Origin: Leclercia sp. AS011
Lineage (GTDB): Bacteria > Pseudomonadota > Gammaproteobacteria > Enterobacterales > Enterobacteriaceae
Reading direction: 5' to 3'
DNA length: 64,000 nucleotides
Assembly (NCBI RefSeq): GCF_037152535.1
Contig: NZ_JBBCMA010000001.1
Coordinates: 372,001-436,000, forward strand
Shown: piece after piece, positions 62,972-64,000 of the stretch
Numbering within the stretch: position 1 is the first letter of the stretch
Layout of the letters: every line of letters starts with the position of its first letter
Made by a program: the position numbers and the translations under genes
Notes under the pieces: generated by a model
Told to the model about the DNA's origin: nothing
The model's database searches: none
The model's input: the letters and a program-made list of their open reading frames with translations, nothing else

Positions 62972-64000
62972 ATTTCTCTCGATAAATCGCGTTCCAGCGG
63001 TAGCTCTACTGTAATGCTAACCCCGCCAAAAGGCGAATGGGCGGCACGGAGGGTCCCGCCGTGGGCCTCGACGATGTTAACGCAGATCGCAAGCCCCAGC
63101 CCGGATCCGCCGCTGGCCCGGTTGCGGGAGCCTTCGGTGCGATAAAAACGCTCAAACAGCTTGCTCAGCTGCTCATCAGAGACGCCGGGGGCGGTGTCGG
63201 CAAAGGTTAGCGCGAAGCGGTGATCTTCACATTTGCCGGAAATACGCAGCGCGCCGCCCGCGTCGGTATAGCGCAGGCAGTTTTCCAGCAGGTTGTTAAA
63301 GAGCTGCATCAGCCGGTCGCGATCGCCAAACACCACCGCGTGCTCCGGCAGCGACAGCTCAATGCGCAGGTCGCGGCTGGCGAAGCGTTCCCGGAAGACG
63401 CCGCTAGCCATTTCCAGAATGTTAATCACGTCGACGGGCGCTTTCTGGTAGGCCAGCGCCCCCTCGTCGGACATCGACAGCTGATGCAGATCGTCCACCA
63501 GCTTGGTGAGCGTGCCGACTTCCGCCTGCAGGGAGGTGACGGATTCCGGGGTGAACTTGCGCACGCCGTCCTGAATCGCCTCCAGCTCGCCGCGCAGCAC
63601 CGCCAGCGGGGTGCGCAGCTCGTGGGAGATATCGGCCATAAAGTCCCGGCGCATCTGCTGGTTCTTCTCGAGCGTGCTGGCCAGCTGGTTAAAGTCCTGC
63701 GCCAGCTTGCCCAGTTCGTCCTGGCTACGGGTATCCACCCGGGTCGAGAAATTGCCCGCCGCCAGCTGGTGGGTGCCGTCCACCAGCCGTTTAACCGGAG
63801 CCAGCAGGCCGCGCGCCAGCGGGAAGGTCGCCAGCGCCGCCAGCAGGGTGGAAAGGGCGACAATCAGCCAGCTGGTCTGACGCTGCTGTCGGTCAAAGTT
63901 AATGTCGGTATTGCGCGTCAGCCGTTCCACCGGAGAGGCAATCACCCAGCCGACCGCCGCCCCGTTCACCGTGATGGCCCGCTTTGTGCCGTCCGGCGGC
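62968..64000 (-). CDS. baeS: BaeS, sensor histidine kinase (3' part)
   Basis: Only the C-terminal ~343 codons are in the window; the frame stays open to the right edge ([18 protein letters not shown]...). Visible parts: end of the periplasmic domain, a transmembrane helix ([20 protein letters not shown]), HAMP ([20 protein letters not shown]), HisKA with the phospho-histidine in [15 protein letters not shown], and HATPase ([30 protein letters not shown]). E. coli BaeS has 467 residues, so ~125 are missing by truncation at the window edge. Confidence 0.95.
   Translation of the reverse strand, partial: PPDGTKRAITVNGAAVGWVIASPVERLTRNTDINFDRQQRQTSWLIVALSTLLAALATFPLARGLLAPVKRLVDGTHQLAAGNFSTRVDTRSQDELGKLAQDFNQLASTLEKNQQMRRDFMADISHELRTPLAVLRGELEAIQDGVRKFTPESVTSLQAEVGTLTKLVDDLHQLSMSDEGALAYQKAPVDVINILEMASGVFRERFASRDLRIELSLPEHAVVFGDRDRLMQLFNNLLENCLRYTDAGGALRISGKCEDHRFALTFADTAPGVSDEQLSKLFERFYRTEGSRNRASGGSGLGLAICVNIVEAHGGTLRAAHSPFGGVSITVELPLERDLSREI

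Overview
The window is chromosomal DNA of a gammaproteobacterium of the family Enterobacteriaceae. Most predicted proteins match Escherichia coli proteins in length and motif, and the order follows the E. coli 46-48 min region with insertions and losses. The extra genes (a second methionine aminopeptidase, a beta-glucoside operon, dat-ddc, an enolase-superfamily/peptide-type ABC cluster) fit an Enterobacter/Lelliottia/Leclercia/Klebsiella-type genome; the species cannot be fixed from the sequence alone. I see no rRNA, tRNA, CRISPR array, insertion sequence or integrase. One small RNA (CyaR) and one TPP riboswitch are clear.

Layout: 1-5.6 kb holds the end of yeiB, galS and the mglBAC galactose transporter with GalR/GalS operators and CRP sites. 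5.6-6.7 kb is an AT-rich island with one unrecognised membrane protein carrying a WYL-like module. 6.7-11.7 kb: sanA, cdd, yohK, yohJ, a second methionine aminopeptidase behind a possible 55-codon ORF, and dusC. 11.7-16.1 kb: a complete bglG-bglF-bglB operon with two antitermination sites. 16.2-26.2 kb: mdtQ, yohF, yohD, a small tail-anchored protein, yohC, pbpG, a GNAT acetyltransferase, dld and bglX. 26.2-34.1 kb: the osmF-yehYXW ABC transporter, yohO, mlrA, btsSR and yehS. 34.2-37.8 kb: metG, mrp and an rcnB homologue. 38.3-42.1 kb: gfcE-etp-etk, a polysaccharide export and tyrosine kinase trio without glycosyltransferase genes. 42.1-45.7 kb: ddc and dat (1,3-diaminopropane synthesis) and an unknown lipoprotein. 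46-48.9 kb: TPP riboswitch, thiMD and fbaB. 49.1-55.5 kb: an enolase-superfamily enzyme followed by a five-gene peptide/opine-type ABC importer. 55.5-58.6 kb: yegS, an orphan cysteine-rich protein, CyaR sRNA and trhP. 58.8-62.2 kb: the blue-light module ycgZ-ymgA-ariR / bluF / bluR, placed between trhP and baeR. 62.2-64 kb: baeR and the 3' part of baeS.

Functional themes are sugar uptake (galactose, beta-glucosides), envelope stress and biofilm regulation (MlrA, BluR/BluF/YcgZ/YmgA/AriR, BaeSR, CyaR, Etk) and small-molecule salvage (thiamine, cytidine, D-lactate). The parts least explained by known biology are the enolase/ABC cluster at 49-55 kb, the WYL-like membrane protein at 6 kb, the ORF in front of the second methionine aminopeptidase, and the orphan protein at 56.6 kb. 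Repeats of one REP/BIME-like family occur at least six times between genes.
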